From a virus, in IMG/VR virus record IMGVR_UViG_3300033143_001468, positions 1 through 31,502 of that record: a stretch of DNA of 31,502 bases. One strand, given 5' to 3'. The notes under the pieces were generated by a model. It did not search any database, was not told where the DNA came from, and saw only the letters and a program-made list of their open reading frames with translations. How positions within the stretch are numbered: position 1 is the stretch's first letter; each line of letters begins with the position of its first letter. This document shows, piece after piece, positions 1-5,924 of this stretch. Both the position numbers and the translations under genes were made by a program.

Positions 1-39
1 CAAATTGACGGTCAGGCATATACCATTGTTAATAACTAA
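1..39 (+). CDS. 3' end of an upstream gene (partial)
   Basis: The first 13 codons are open and end in TAA at 37-39, giving the C-terminal residues QIDGQAYTIVNN. The remaining ~60 bases before the next gene look like a normal intergenic leader, so this is probably the end of a gene that begins outside the window. Too little protein is present to suggest a function. The frame choice rests only on the stop codon and the spacing, so this is tentative. Confidence 0.4.
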   Translation, partial: QIDGQAYTIVNN

Positions 40-65
40 GGTTTAAGGTTAGGATTGAATAAAGG

Positions 66-71
66 TATAAT
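66..71 (+). promoter_or_regulatory. Possible -10 element (TATAAT) upstream of the DUF932-like gene
   Basis: A perfect TATAAT lies about 30 bases before the GTG start at 101, which would put a transcript start near 78 and leave a short leader carrying the AAAGGA ribosome site. No good -35 box is present at 16-18 bp upstream (the best is TTAAGG-like), so it may be activator-dependent or a chance match. Confidence 0.25.
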
Positions 72-100
72 ATTAATTAACACTAACAAAGGAATAAAAC

Positions 101-916
101 GTGGATACAATTAAACAAAATAAAAAAGAGCAGTTTTTCGACCTATTAAACCAAAATCAAAGTCTTGAAACGTCAGACCGATATAAGTTGATCAATACAG
201 GTCAAGTCTTAGGTCAATTACAGAAACAAGGCTTTGAGGTAAAAAACTTTAATGCTAGTAACGTTCGCAAAAAGACTAAAGAAGGATTTCAGGCCCATAT
301 GGTCGAGTTATATCATCCTAAAATGCAACTAACTAACCATACGGACTTAGAACCTAGACTATTATTATGGAACTCATACGATAAATCATGTAGTTTACAG
401 ATCTCGTTAGGTTTATATCGCTTTGTATGTAGTAACGGTCTTGTTATAGGTGACGATTATGCAAAATTTAACATGAAACATTTAGGCGATATTGAAACAC
501 AACTTAACAACTTTTTACCGCAACTTAATACTTCATTAAAAAAAGCTAATAATCGTATTGAACTATTTAAATCTACGCATTTAACGGTATCTCAAAGCCT
601 ACAATTAACTCATAATATAGTTGAGAACACTGTATTTAAAAATAGATACAATGTAGTTAAGGATAATTTAATTCAATATAGATTTAATGCATCCAGACGT
701 ATAGAGGACGACAAAACAGATTTATTCACAACCTTAAACCGTATACAAGAAAACATTATTCAAGGGGGGATCACTTATAAAACTATATCAGATAAAGGTA
801 TAAAAAGGCAGTCCACTAAAAAAGTTACGTCTATATTTACTAGTAAAAAGTTTAATAATGAAGTCTGGCTACAATCGGGTCTATTATTAGATAAAATCTT
901 AAAAGAGGCGGTATAA
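101..916 (+). CDS. DUF932-like phage/plasmid protein
   Basis: A 271-aa protein starting at GTG, preceded by an AAAGGA ribosome-binding site. Around residues 103-118 it has the signature of DUF932 proteins, LYRFVCSNGLVIGD (family pattern: aromatic-R-x-V/I-C-S-N-G-L-V). This lies between an N-terminal part rich in charged residues and a helical C-terminal half. DUF932 proteins are common on phages and plasmids and tend to sit among replication or early genes; their biochemical role is not established. It is first of three tightly packed genes (1-bp gaps to the next two) that probably share one transcript ending at the terminator near 2050. The family call is by motif recognition; no enzymatic role can be assigned. 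Confidence 0.7.
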   Translation: MDTIKQNKKEQFFDLLNQNQSLETSDRYKLINTGQVLGQLQKQGFEVKNFNASNVRKKTKEGFQAHMVELYHPKMQLTNHTDLEPRLLLWNSYDKSCSLQISLGLYRFVCSNGLVIGDDYAKFNMKHLGDIETQLNNFLPQLNTSLKKANNRIELFKSTHLTVSQSLQLTHNIVENTVFKNRYNVVKDNLIQYRFNASRRIEDDKTDLFTTLNRIQENIIQGGITYKTISDKGIKRQSTKKVTSIFTSKKFNNEVWLQSGLLLDKILKEAV

Positions 917-917
917 T

Positions 918-1166
918 ATGTCTAAAGTAACTAAAATAAACGAACCAATTATAATGAGTATTAGCGTTAAATGTAGTGATCAATTCTGGTGTCAAGTTAA
1001 AGGTCAAGGTTATGATTTTGAATACTGTGATTATGTACCTGACTTTTTTCCAGATGAGCATTACGGTGACTATGTTATGTTAGATATCGACGTTAAAACC
1101 GGTAAAATAATCAATTGGAGAGTACCAACTAAAACAGACTTAAATAAACTTAAAAAGGAGGCATGA
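918..1166 (+). CDS. Conserved-operon hypothetical protein, 82 aa
   Basis: Begins at ATG 918 one base after the DUF932-like stop, with GAGGCGG as ribosome site, and stops one base before the Cys-motif gene. The protein is acidic in the middle (DYVPDFFPDEHYGDYVMLDIDV) with a Lys-rich C-terminus, two Cys and no membrane segment. It resembles no family I can name. Its position between two recognisable genes, in the same operon, makes it a real gene and possibly a partner of one of them. Confidence 0.7.
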   Translation: MSKVTKINEPIIMSISVKCSDQFWCQVKGQGYDFEYCDYVPDFFPDEHYGDYVMLDIDVKTGKIINWRVPTKTDLNKLKKEA

Positions 1167-1167
1167 T

Positions 1168-2010
1168 ATGTCTAAACTATTAAATCATATTGATAAACTA
1201 AAGTTAGGTATCATTGACGATAACTTAAAAAAAGAACTAAAACAAGTAAACTTATTAACAGAGGACAAAACTAATGCTAAACTAAGTAAAAACATCGGCG
1301 TTAGTGATTATAAGACCTATATAATGTATTTAAGTCCAGCTGATATTAGTGGCGTTAATATATGCCCTTGGTCTAGTAAAGGCTGTAAAAAGTCTTGTTT
1401 AAATACTGCAGGCCGAGGCAGGTTTAGTAATGTTCAGAATGCCAGACTTCGTAAAACGTTATATTTTTTAAAGCTTAAAGGGGATTTTTTATTTCAATTG
1501 GATACTCAAATATCTAAACTTAAAAAGAAGCACAAAAAGTTAGCTATAAGACTTAATGGAACATCAGACCTTAATTGGAGTACTATTATAAAAAGACATC
1601 CCGAAGTACAATTTTACGATTATACTAAGTCCGTATCTAGAGTACTTAATAACAGGCTAGACAACTATGATTTAACCTTTAGTCTAAGTGAATCTAATTA
1701 TAATGATACTATGAGACTGCTATATACAGGCAATCGCGTAGCCATGGTCTTTGATGAGATACCTAAGTACTATATGGGTTATCCTGTAGTTAATGGTGAT
1801 AAACACGATCTTAGATTTTTAGATAAACATGGTGTGATTATAGGCCTAACAGCTAAGGGCGACGCTAAAAAAGACTTGTCAGGATTCGTTATTAGAGACG
1901 TTTTACCACAAGGTTCTAGAGTTATATCAAAGGAATATACGCCTATACCTATAATGCCACAAAAATTTATAATAAATATAATCGATGTAAAAAAATTAAG
2001 CGCGGGTTAA
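1168..2010 (+). CDS. Phage Cys-motif protein, DUF7227/gp88-like
   Basis: A 280-aa protein with ribosome site AAGGAGG before ATG 1168. It carries C66-x6-C73-x3-C77 within PADISGVNICPWSSKGC, followed by a conserved-looking LNTAGRG, then AIRLNGTSDLNW (about 126-137), FYDYTKS (about 150-156) and DLRFLDKHGVIIGLTAKG (about 212-229). This is the pattern I associate with a widespread phage family of unknown function (DUF7227, related to mycobacteriophage gp88). The three-Cys cluster suggests a metal or Fe-S site, but the spacing is not the canonical radical-SAM CX3CX2C, so a radical-SAM role is only a guess. Last gene of the operon; an intrinsic terminator follows 29 bases after the stop. Confidence 0.7.
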   Translation: MSKLLNHIDKLKLGIIDDNLKKELKQVNLLTEDKTNAKLSKNIGVSDYKTYIMYLSPADISGVNICPWSSKGCKKSCLNTAGRGRFSNVQNARLRKTLYFLKLKGDFLFQLDTQISKLKKKHKKLAIRLNGTSDLNWSTIIKRHPEVQFYDYTKSVSRVLNNRLDNYDLTFSLSESNYNDTMRLLYTGNRVAMVFDEIPKYYMGYPVVNGDKHDLRFLDKHGVIIGLTAKGDAKKDLSGFVIRDVLPQGSRVISKEYTPIPIMPQKFIINIIDVKKLSAG

Positions 2011-2038
2011 CTACCCCTTAATATTACTGCTCACATAG

Positions 2039-2061
2039 AGGCCCCTTAGAGGGCCTTTTTT
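2039..2061 (+). terminator. Intrinsic terminator after the DUF932/gp88-like operon
   Basis: AGGCCC (2039-2044), a 6-base loop and GGGCCT (2051-2056) form a perfect 6-bp GC-rich stem, followed directly by five more T (2057-2061). It lies shortly after the stop codon at 2010 and should end the leftmost transcript. Confidence 0.85.
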
Positions 2062-2066
2062 AATGT

Positions 2067-2140
2067 CTATACCTTACTATACCTTTAATATTAGAGTGCT
2101 ATACAGGCCCATATGAGTGCTTCTATGCGTATGGCTATAC
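2067..2140 (+). repeat. Four CTATAC direct repeats
   Basis: CTATAC occurs at 2067-2072, 2077-2082, 2099-2104 and 2135-2140. The first two are a near-perfect 10-bp tandem (CTATACCTTA / CTATACCTTT). The copies lie just after the terminator in AT-rich DNA, which fits protein-binding iterons, but they are short. Confidence 0.45.
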
Positions 2141-2230
2141 TATAGGCTTATAACAGGCTTATATGGTGTATATAATGTTAATAGCTAATAGAATTATAAA
2201 TTAAATCACAATTAAATCTAGGCCTGTATA
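2100..2230. repeat. 10-bp inverted repeat TATACAGGCC / GGCCTGTATA
   Basis: Perfect arms at 2100-2109 and 2221-2230, about 111 bases apart. A related sequence AACAGGCTTATATGG lies between them (2152-2166) and matches ACAGGCCCATATGAG near the left arm. The spacing is too long for a simple hairpin and suggests paired protein-binding sites. Confidence 0.5.
2148..2176 (+). promoter_or_regulatory. Possible sigma70-type promoter for the small-gene cluster
   Basis: TTATAA (2148-2153, four of six consensus bases), a 17-bp spacer and a perfect TATAAT (2171-2176). It would start a transcript near 2183 with a leader of about 350 bases before the first small gene at 2540. The AT-rich context makes chance matches likely. 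Confidence 0.35.
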
Positions 2231-2429
2231 AATTATCATCACCAAATCAAGCTGTATAAGTCTTGTACACTCTGTGTTTCAATATGAGACGTCCTCCTTC
2301 CACTTTCCGGGATTTTAAGAAAAGTTTGGCCTTTTAACGACTTGAAAATTGGGGGAAATGGGAACATTTGAGGGGAATCGGACATTAAATTCAATTAAAA
2401 GTGAAATAAAGCTCAAGTTTTTGTTTAAA

Positions 2430-2471
2430 ACGTCCGAGGAGATCTATATGAGGACAATATCTTGGACGTAA
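2430..2471 (+). promoter_or_regulatory. Leader hairpin enclosing a seven-residue ORF
   Basis: ACGTCCGAG (2430-2438) can pair with CTTGGACGT (2461-2469), giving nine pairs including one G-U. The enclosed loop carries a strong ribosome site (GAGGAG, 2436-2441) and ATG 2448, which reads MRTISWT then TAA (2469-2471). Translation of this mini-ORF would run into the 3' arm of the stem, so it could act as a leader peptide or translational switch for the genes that follow. No function is shown; it may also be fortuitous. Confidence 0.35.
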
Positions 2472-2539
2472 ATTATGATATGTTCTCAAATGGCGATATT
2501 ATAGACAATAGTGACAATTTTTGTCAAAAGGAGGTAAGA

Positions 2540-2746
2540 ATGAAAGAATTTATAACATTAATACTATCGCTGGGATTGGTTATATTTATAATATATGGGC
2601 TGCATTCAATAATGAAAGCTAGTATAAAATCTATACATATAGAAAGGTCCTGTGCAATAAAATGCCTAGAATCATCGTTTTCTGAATATAGATATATAGC
2701 TGGGCGTTGTTTTTGTGAGAACCCAAATAAAGTTAAGGAGTATTAA
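2540..2746 (+). CDS. Small membrane-anchored Cys-rich protein, 68 aa
   Basis: Start chosen at ATG 2540 because a perfect AAAGGAGGT precedes it; the longer reading from TTG 2462 has no ribosome site. Residues ~4-23 form one hydrophobic segment (ITLILSLGLVIFIIYGL), followed by a soluble tail with paired Cys: CAIKC and RCFC. This fits an inner-membrane protein with a periplasmic domain held by disulfides. It is first in a run of small overlapping genes. Small proteins of this build in phages are sometimes superinfection-exclusion or host-envelope factors, but that is inference only. Confidence 0.7.
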   Translation: MKEFITLILSLGLVIFIIYGLHSIMKASIKSIHIERSCAIKCLESSFSEYRYIAGRCFCENPNKVKEY

Positions 2747-2747
2747 A

Positions 2748-3089
2748 ATGAAAGTAGGAGATAAAATAGAAATATTAAAAGATGGTGCAGCGTGTACTGG
2801 CGAAAGTAAAGGTACAATACTTACAGTAATTGAGGTTAATATTGGTGGGGGATGGTTTTATACAGATGTATCTGCAAATAGTCCGGCAAAGCGATGGATG
2901 TTTGATATATCTGACGAAGGTGAACATTATAAGGTAGTTGAAACCAAAGAGGAAAAGGTAGCCCCGCCTGTAAAGGGAGAAGTTGTTGGAATAACTATAG
3001 ATTCTGGTAATCTACTAAAATATGTTGAACTTCATGACTATTTGTCGGGATATGGATATAAACTTAAAATAGTAAAAAAGGGGGAATAA
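2748..3089 (+). CDS. Hypothetical protein, 113 aa, KOW/SH3-like N-terminus
   Basis: ATG 2748 follows TAAGGAG and lies one base after the previous stop; an in-frame upstream extension lies inside the previous gene. The N-terminus (MKVGDKIEILKDGAACTGESKGTILTV is the general region) alternates strands and glycines like a small SH3/KOW-type barrel, and the C-terminal third is a separate mixed segment after a Lys/Glu/Pro linker (about 65-75). Cytoplasmic by composition. No named family recognised. Confidence 0.65.
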   Translation: MKVGDKIEILKDGAACTGESKGTILTVIEVNIGGGWFYTDVSANSPAKRWMFDISDEGEHYKVVETKEEKVAPPVKGEVVGITIDSGNLLKYVELHDYLSGYGYKLKIVKKGE

Positions 3090-3256
3090 TGGACGTAATC
3101 ATAGGTACAAAATATAGAATGTCATATTGGCCGGATAGCTGGTGGATTGAAGTATTATTACTTAGTCCAGATACAGAGTATGTATTTTATATAGATAATC
3201 GCGGTAAGTATGGATGTTTTAATATGTTATTAGAATTTGAAGAATTGGAGGAATAA
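3089..3256 (+). CDS. Hypothetical protein, 55 aa
   Basis: Starts at ATG 3089 sharing its A with the previous TAA (TAATG) and ends at 3254-3256, where the next ATG overlaps the stop by one base. GGGGGA upstream serves as ribosome site. The peptide is aromatic-rich (MSYWPDSWWIEVLLLS near residues 11-26) and acidic at its C-terminus (EFEELEE). The tight coupling on both sides supports it as a real gene. Function unknown. Confidence 0.65.
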   Translation: MDVIIGTKYRMSYWPDSWWIEVLLLSPDTEYVFYIDNRGKYGCFNMLLEFEELEE

Positions 3257-3564
3257 TGAAAATCAAACCAAAAGTATATAGAGATGCAGCAAAACTGTTA
3301 TATGAAAAAGAAACTTGTGGAGCTTGGTCTGGATATAGTGCAGATTATTCTTGTACAGCTATAGACGGTATTATTGGCGGCGATTTATACAAACATATAT
3401 ACGCAGAGCATTTTAAGCCGAGAAATAAATATGAAGGAGATATTTGGTTTGGTGACCGCTATGCCCCAAAGGGTAGACTTAAGTCAGCCAAAGTACGAGA
3501 CCGCATGAGATCAGAGCGTTATATAGCATTATTACTAATGGCAGAGATAGCGGAGGATTTATGA
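3256..3564 (+). CDS. Hypothetical protein, 102 aa
   Basis: ATG 3256 follows TTGGAGGA and overlaps the preceding stop by one base. The protein has an N-terminal helix (VYRDAAKLLYEKE), a Gly/Tyr/Cys-rich middle with CGAWSGYSADYSC, and a basic helical C-terminus (RYIALLLMAEIAEDL). Similar layouts (A/L-rich helix, short Cys-containing loop, C-terminal LLMAxIAE helix) occur in small uncharacterised phage proteins, but I cannot name the family. It overlaps the lipoprotein gene by four bases. Confidence 0.65.
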   Translation: MKIKPKVYRDAAKLLYEKETCGAWSGYSADYSCTAIDGIIGGDLYKHIYAEHFKPRNKYEGDIWFGDRYAPKGRLKSAKVRDRMRSERYIALLLMAEIAEDL

Positions 3565-3758
3565 AGTATATTATAATATTGTTATGTCTAGGGATGTTTG
3601 GTTGTAACGGTAACAGATTAAATATCGATAAAAGTTCTATTTTTAATACAATATGTCTAGACAATCACGTATATTACGATAGTGGATATCGGCTAGCTAT
3701 AAAACTAAATGATGACGGTAAACCTATAAAATGTAAGGAGATTGTAAATGTTTATTAA
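3561..3758 (+). CDS. Small probable lipoprotein, 65 aa
   Basis: ATG 3561 overlaps the previous stop as ATGA and has GGAGG eight bases upstream. The N-terminus is a classical short export signal, MKYIIILLCLGMFGC, with a possible lipobox ending at Cys15 (MFG|C; the -3 Met and -2 Phe are not ideal). The mature part of ~50 residues has two more Cys (ICLDN, IKCKE) that could form a disulfide. Likely an envelope protein; candidates include a lysis outer-membrane component or a superinfection-exclusion lipoprotein. It is not next to the lysis genes, which weakens the first idea. Confidence 0.6.
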   Translation: MKYIIILLCLGMFGCNGNRLNIDKSSIFNTICLDNHVYYDSGYRLAIKLNDDGKPIKCKEIVNVY

Positions 3759-3990
3759 ACACATAGAAGTAACAGATACAGCGTTTGAAGTCTATAAGAT
3801 TTATTTAGAGGGAGACCATTATACTGTAGTTGGAGCCTGGGTTAATATTATATCAATGAGACCATTCTGCATATCAGAAGATACAATATATATACCAGAG
3901 GACAGAATACATGACTGGATTTTAACTAAAGCAGAGGAATATCAGGAACTTAAGACTTGTAGCTGGTATCCACTAAGGGGGAATATATGA
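3748..3990 (+). CDS. Hypothetical protein, 80 aa
   Basis: ATG 3748 overlaps the lipoprotein gene by 11 bases and follows TAAGGAG at good spacing. Soluble, acidic, with several aromatic residues and two Cys. The repeated strand-like segments (FEVYKIYLEGDHYTVVGAWV) suggest a small beta-rich fold. No family recognised; support is the ribosome site and the overlap pattern of the cluster. Confidence 0.6.
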   Translation: MFIKHIEVTDTAFEVYKIYLEGDHYTVVGAWVNIISMRPFCISEDTIYIPEDRIHDWILTKAEEYQELKTCSWYPLRGNI

Positions 3991-4172
3991 TTTATATACT
4001 ACTATCAACGTTCGTTACATGGGGCCCTACAGGAGATACCCTAGTTTTTAACGATGTAAAGCCATATAAAAGCTTAAAGACCTGTGTTATCAGTAAGATG
4101 AGGCTTCGGCAGGACCTTAAGTTAAAATATAAGAATGTCAATGTGAAGTGTATACCGGCGAGGTTAAGATGA
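3987..4172 (+). CDS. Small secreted-type protein, 61 aa
   Basis: ATG 3987 overlaps the previous stop by four bases and follows AAGGGGGA. A short hydrophobic N-terminus (MIYILLSTFVTWG) is followed by a domain with FNDVKPYKSLKTC and VNVKCIPARLR. The pattern of one Cys in a helix after a 'phe-x-ser-leu' segment and a second in a C-terminal V-x-C-I/V-P strand is typical of small exported one-disulfide proteins seen in phages and bacteria. Function unknown. Confidence 0.55.
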   Translation: MIYILLSTFVTWGPTGDTLVFNDVKPYKSLKTCVISKMRLRQDLKLKYKNVNVKCIPARLR

Positions 4173-4369
4173 CAGAAGTGTGGTTGTTAGAAACTAAATA
4201 TAAAGATGGAGAGAGTTATGAAGAGATATTCATACATTTATCAGGAACAGATGTTTGGATCACAGATACCGGAGCGTTGGACGAGCAATTGGAGAATATT
4301 AGCTTTACTAGATTGTTTTGGAGTAGACAGGGAACTGAGCACTTATTTACTAAACTCTGTAATATGTAA
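4169..4369 (+). CDS. Hypothetical protein, 66 aa
   Basis: I place the start at ATG 4169, which overlaps the previous stop (ATGA) and follows GAGGT; a GTG at 4148 would add seven residues but has no ribosome site. The protein starts MTEVWLLETKYKDGESYEEI, is acidic and has no membrane segment. A +1-frame reading of the same region (4206-4415) lacks a ribosome site and was discarded. Function unknown. Confidence 0.55.
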   Translation: MTEVWLLETKYKDGESYEEIFIHLSGTDVWITDTGALDEQLENISFTRLFWSRQGTEHLFTKLCNM

Positions 4370-4389
4370 TTTAAAAAAAAGGAGTTATT

Positions 4390-4782
4390 ATGAATTTAAT
4401 CATAGCTGGCAGTAGAAATATAGATACATTAAGTAAATATTGGTTTAGAGATACTCTACTTAATTTTAAAATTGATTGTAGAAAACTTGCAGATCCTATA
4501 CAAATATATGAAATTATTAGTGGGGGAGCTAAAGGTGTAGATTCTTGCGGAGAGAAGTTTGCTAGCAGTTACTTAATTCCTAAAAAAATATTTCCTGCTA
4601 ATTGGAAGAATCATGGCAAAGCTGCCGGACCTATTAGGAATAAACAGATGGCCGAATATGCTGACGCTTTATTGTTAATATGGGATGGAGAGAGTAGAGG
4701 CTCTGCTAGTATGAAAAGAGAAATGGAAAAATTAAATAAACCTGTATATGAAGTAATACTTAAAACGAATAAGACAGGATAA
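4390..4782 (+). CDS. SLOG-superfamily (DUF2493-like) nucleotide-binding protein
   Basis: A 130-aa protein after a strong AAAGGAG site. It has the ordered SLOG/DUF2493 motifs of a Rossmann-like fold: IIAGSRN (4-10), IISGGAKGVDS (42-52), NHGKAAGPIRNKQMAEYAD (74-92) and LLIWDGESRGSASM (95-108). SLOG domains bind nucleotides or nucleotide-derived ligands such as cytokinin precursors or ADP-ribose-type signals; a standalone phage copy has no fixed role. It closes the rightward small-gene cluster and its 3' end overlaps the convergent minus-strand gene by 23 bases. A role in sensing or removing a defence signal is possible but is inference only. Confidence 0.8.
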   Translation: MNLIIAGSRNIDTLSKYWFRDTLLNFKIDCRKLADPIQIYEIISGGAKGVDSCGEKFASSYLIPKKIFPANWKNHGKAAGPIRNKQMAEYADALLLIWDGESRGSASMKREMEKLNKPVYEVILKTNKTG

Positions 4783-5146
4783 CACCAATCTCTTTATCGG
4801 TTCTCGCATAAACGCCCATATAAGCCCCTAGAAGGACTCTCTTAGAAAAGCTAACCCCGTATATAGGTTGACATCGTAGAACGTCGCTACAGCCGCCTGA
4901 GAGGCTCACAATGGTATTTTTTTGGGTAGCCCGGACTATCTTTGTGGACTTCTCTGTACTTTTATCGATTTCCTTAATGATTTCAACGATCTTAGTTCCA
5001 TCGGGTTTAGTGATGATTCTATCAATAGTTTTGTACTTGGTGACTTCTTTAACTACAACTTGTTTCTCGGAGTAGCCCATACGGCCAAGACCATAAGCAC
5101 CAAGAATAATAACAAGTAATAATCCATACTTAACCTTCTTTGTCAT
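4760..5146 (-). CDS. Membrane-anchored phage protein, 128 aa (possible spanin-like)
   Basis: ATG at 5146 follows AAGGAG and overlaps the 47-aa gene by 17 bases. One N-terminal membrane helix (residues ~6-24, KYGLLLVIILGAYGLGRMGY) is followed by a charged stalk with VVVKEVTKYKTIDRIITKPD, then TEKSTKIVRATQ, then a C-terminal region with two Cys and beta-like strands ending in VILSYSF. The 'valine-rich stalk then KPDGTK' layout recurs in unnamed anchored proteins of aquatic phages. Being downstream of the endolysin and holin genes, an inner-membrane spanin-like role is possible, but no outer-membrane partner lies next to it. The last gene of the minus-strand operon. Confidence 0.65.
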   Translation of the reverse strand: MTKKVKYGLLLVIILGAYGLGRMGYSEKQVVVKEVTKYKTIDRIITKPDGTKIVEIIKEIDKSTEKSTKIVRATQKNTIVSLSGGCSDVLRCQPIYGVSFSKRVLLGAYMGVYARTDKEIGVILSYSF

Positions 5147-5273
5147 CGGATTTCTCCTTTTCTTTAGCCCATTCTTCGGCCAATAGTTGCCACCATAGTT
5201 TTTTCTTAGGTCCCATTTTGTTCTGTGACCGCCACTTCTTAATCCAACCTTTTCTTTTAGTCTTCGCGGGCAT
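5130..5273 (-). CDS. Small basic protein, 47 aa
   Basis: Reads from ATG at 5273 to TAA at 5130-5132, overlapping the nuclease gene by 17 bases at its start and the membrane-protein gene by 17 bases at its end. It is Lys-rich with five Trp (W10, W14, W27, W28, W36) and a charged EKEKSDDKEG tail. The symmetrical overlaps and the ribosome site for the next gene inside it (AAGGAGAAATCCG) fit a translationally coupled operon. No family recognised; a nucleic-acid contact would fit the composition but is only a guess. Confidence 0.6.
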   Translation of the reverse strand: MPAKTKRKGWIKKWRSQNKMGPKKKLWWQLLAEEWAKEKEKSDDKEG

Positions 5274-5655
5274 CTTTATCCTCAATAGGGTTCATAATAT
5301 TATCAGGGTTGTCATCTCCCAATAGCTTCATAAATTTGGTAAAAGGAATAGCGATGTAAACTTCATGACCATTTTTCTTAAATACCACTAAAGGAGTGTG
5401 ACCTTTGGCATTCTTTTTACATTGACTAATAGCTTCCCAAATATTTAATTTCTCTACGTTTTTACATTCTACACTATACGGATAGACCTTTCGTGCGGCG
5501 GGGCTTAGTTGAACATCCTCACCAGACTCACCCATAGTTGTGGACCTTATATCATCTTGCTCAAGGTTAGGTGCGAATCGTAGGAATACATCTCTAACGA
5601 ACTGTTGTAGTCTACGCCCTTTTGCCTTGGCAGATCGGGTAGTTAGCCGCGCCAT
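5257..5655 (-). CDS. PD-(D/E)XK-fold endonuclease (resolvase-like)
   Basis: A 132-aa protein beginning at ATG 5655, which shares a base with the previous stop (TAATG). The nuclease core is visible: GESGEDVQLSPAARK with D47, followed by YSVECKN with E63 and K65, that is D-x15-E-x-K. The N-terminus (SAKAKGRRLQQFVRDVFL) is a basic helix typical of these phage enzymes. Such small PD-(D/E)XK proteins are often annotated as Holliday-junction-resolvase-like and lie near terminase genes, where they may trim branched DNA before packaging. Location between lysis genes and the terminase operon agrees. Exact substrate unknown. Confidence 0.75.
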   Translation of the reverse strand: MARLTTRSAKAKGRRLQQFVRDVFLRFAPNLEQDDIRSTTMGESGEDVQLSPAARKVYPYSVECKNVEKLNIWEAISQCKKNAKGHTPLVVFKKNGHEVYIAIPFTKFMKLLGDDNPDNIMNPIEDKDARED

Positions 5656-5819
5656 TATTTAGTCCTCTCCCACTTACCATTGCTATATCTGTATGTACCA
5701 GGGACAAAATCTCCCGTTTTCTTTACTATCAAAATCATCATACCTTCTAGCTCGTACTGCTGTAATCCTAGTAATTTCTTAGCCTTACGGGCCGCATCTA
5801 AACTAATTATATTATTCAC
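5655..5819 (-). CDS. Hypothetical protein, 54 aa
   Basis: Starts at GTG 5819 after AAAAGGA on the minus strand and ends with TAA at 5655-5657, overlapping the nuclease start by one base. The peptide has an N-terminal helix (ISLDAARKAKKLLGLQQYEL) and a beta-like C-terminus (TYRYSNGKWERTK). Its start codon overlaps the -35 region of the rightward promoter on the other strand. Supported by the ribosome site and coupling; function unknown. Confidence 0.55.
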   Translation of the reverse strand: MNNIISLDAARKAKKLLGLQQYELEGMMILIVKKTGDFVPGTYRYSNGKWERTK

Positions 5820-5848
5820 TTGACATCCTTTTCAAAGTTTGGTATAAT
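5820..5848 (+). promoter_or_regulatory. Perfect-consensus sigma70-type promoter, antisense to the lysis genes
   Basis: TTGACA (5820-5825), a 17-bp spacer and TATAAT (5843-5848): twelve of twelve consensus bases with ideal spacing. Transcription would start near 5855 and run rightward through the complement of the holin and endolysin genes toward the small terminase gene at 6628. It is the strongest promoter I see. It may be the late promoter of the morphogenesis operon, an antisense regulator of lysis, or both. Confidence 0.85.
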
Positions 5849-5924
5849 GGTATCTAGACGAGAACACAATTGGAGGCTTCCATTATTAGGTTCCCCCCAG
5901 GAACTACAGTATTTAAGGATAACT

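Larger units (their letters stand above)
2062..2539. other. Gene-free regulatory region with repeats
   Basis: The only stretch longer than 300 bases without a convincing gene. It holds four CTATAC copies (2067-2140), a 10-bp inverted repeat (2100-2109 / 2221-2230), a promoter-like TTATAA/TATAAT pair (2148-2176), a G-rich patch (GGGGG at 2351-2355, GGG at 2360-2362, GGGG at 2372-2375) and a leader hairpin with a tiny ORF (2430-2471). This could be a regulatory hub or a replication origin; neither is proven. An in-frame TTG at 2462 could extend the next gene upstream, but it has no ribosome site. Confidence 0.6.

Noticed and set aside
852-1061. Minus-strand ORF opposite the 82-aa gene
   Set aside because: Antisense to a well-supported gene, with no ribosome site and biased hydrophobic composition expected from a complementary strand.
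1369-1402. Calling the CX6CX3C protein a radical-SAM enzyme
   Set aside because: The Cys spacing differs from the CX3CX2C radical-SAM motif and no other SAM-binding motif could be identified by eye.
2462-2539. Upstream extension of the 68-aa membrane protein from TTG 2462
   Set aside because: No ribosome site precedes the TTG, the region overlaps the leader hairpin, and ATG 2540 has a perfect AAAGGAGGT. The extension would also place a polar segment before the membrane helix.
4206-4415. Second plus-strand ORF of 69 aa overlapping the 66-aa gene
   Set aside because: It lacks a ribosome site and runs over the ribosome site and start of the SLOG gene; the other frame has an ATGA coupling and a Shine-Dalgarno.
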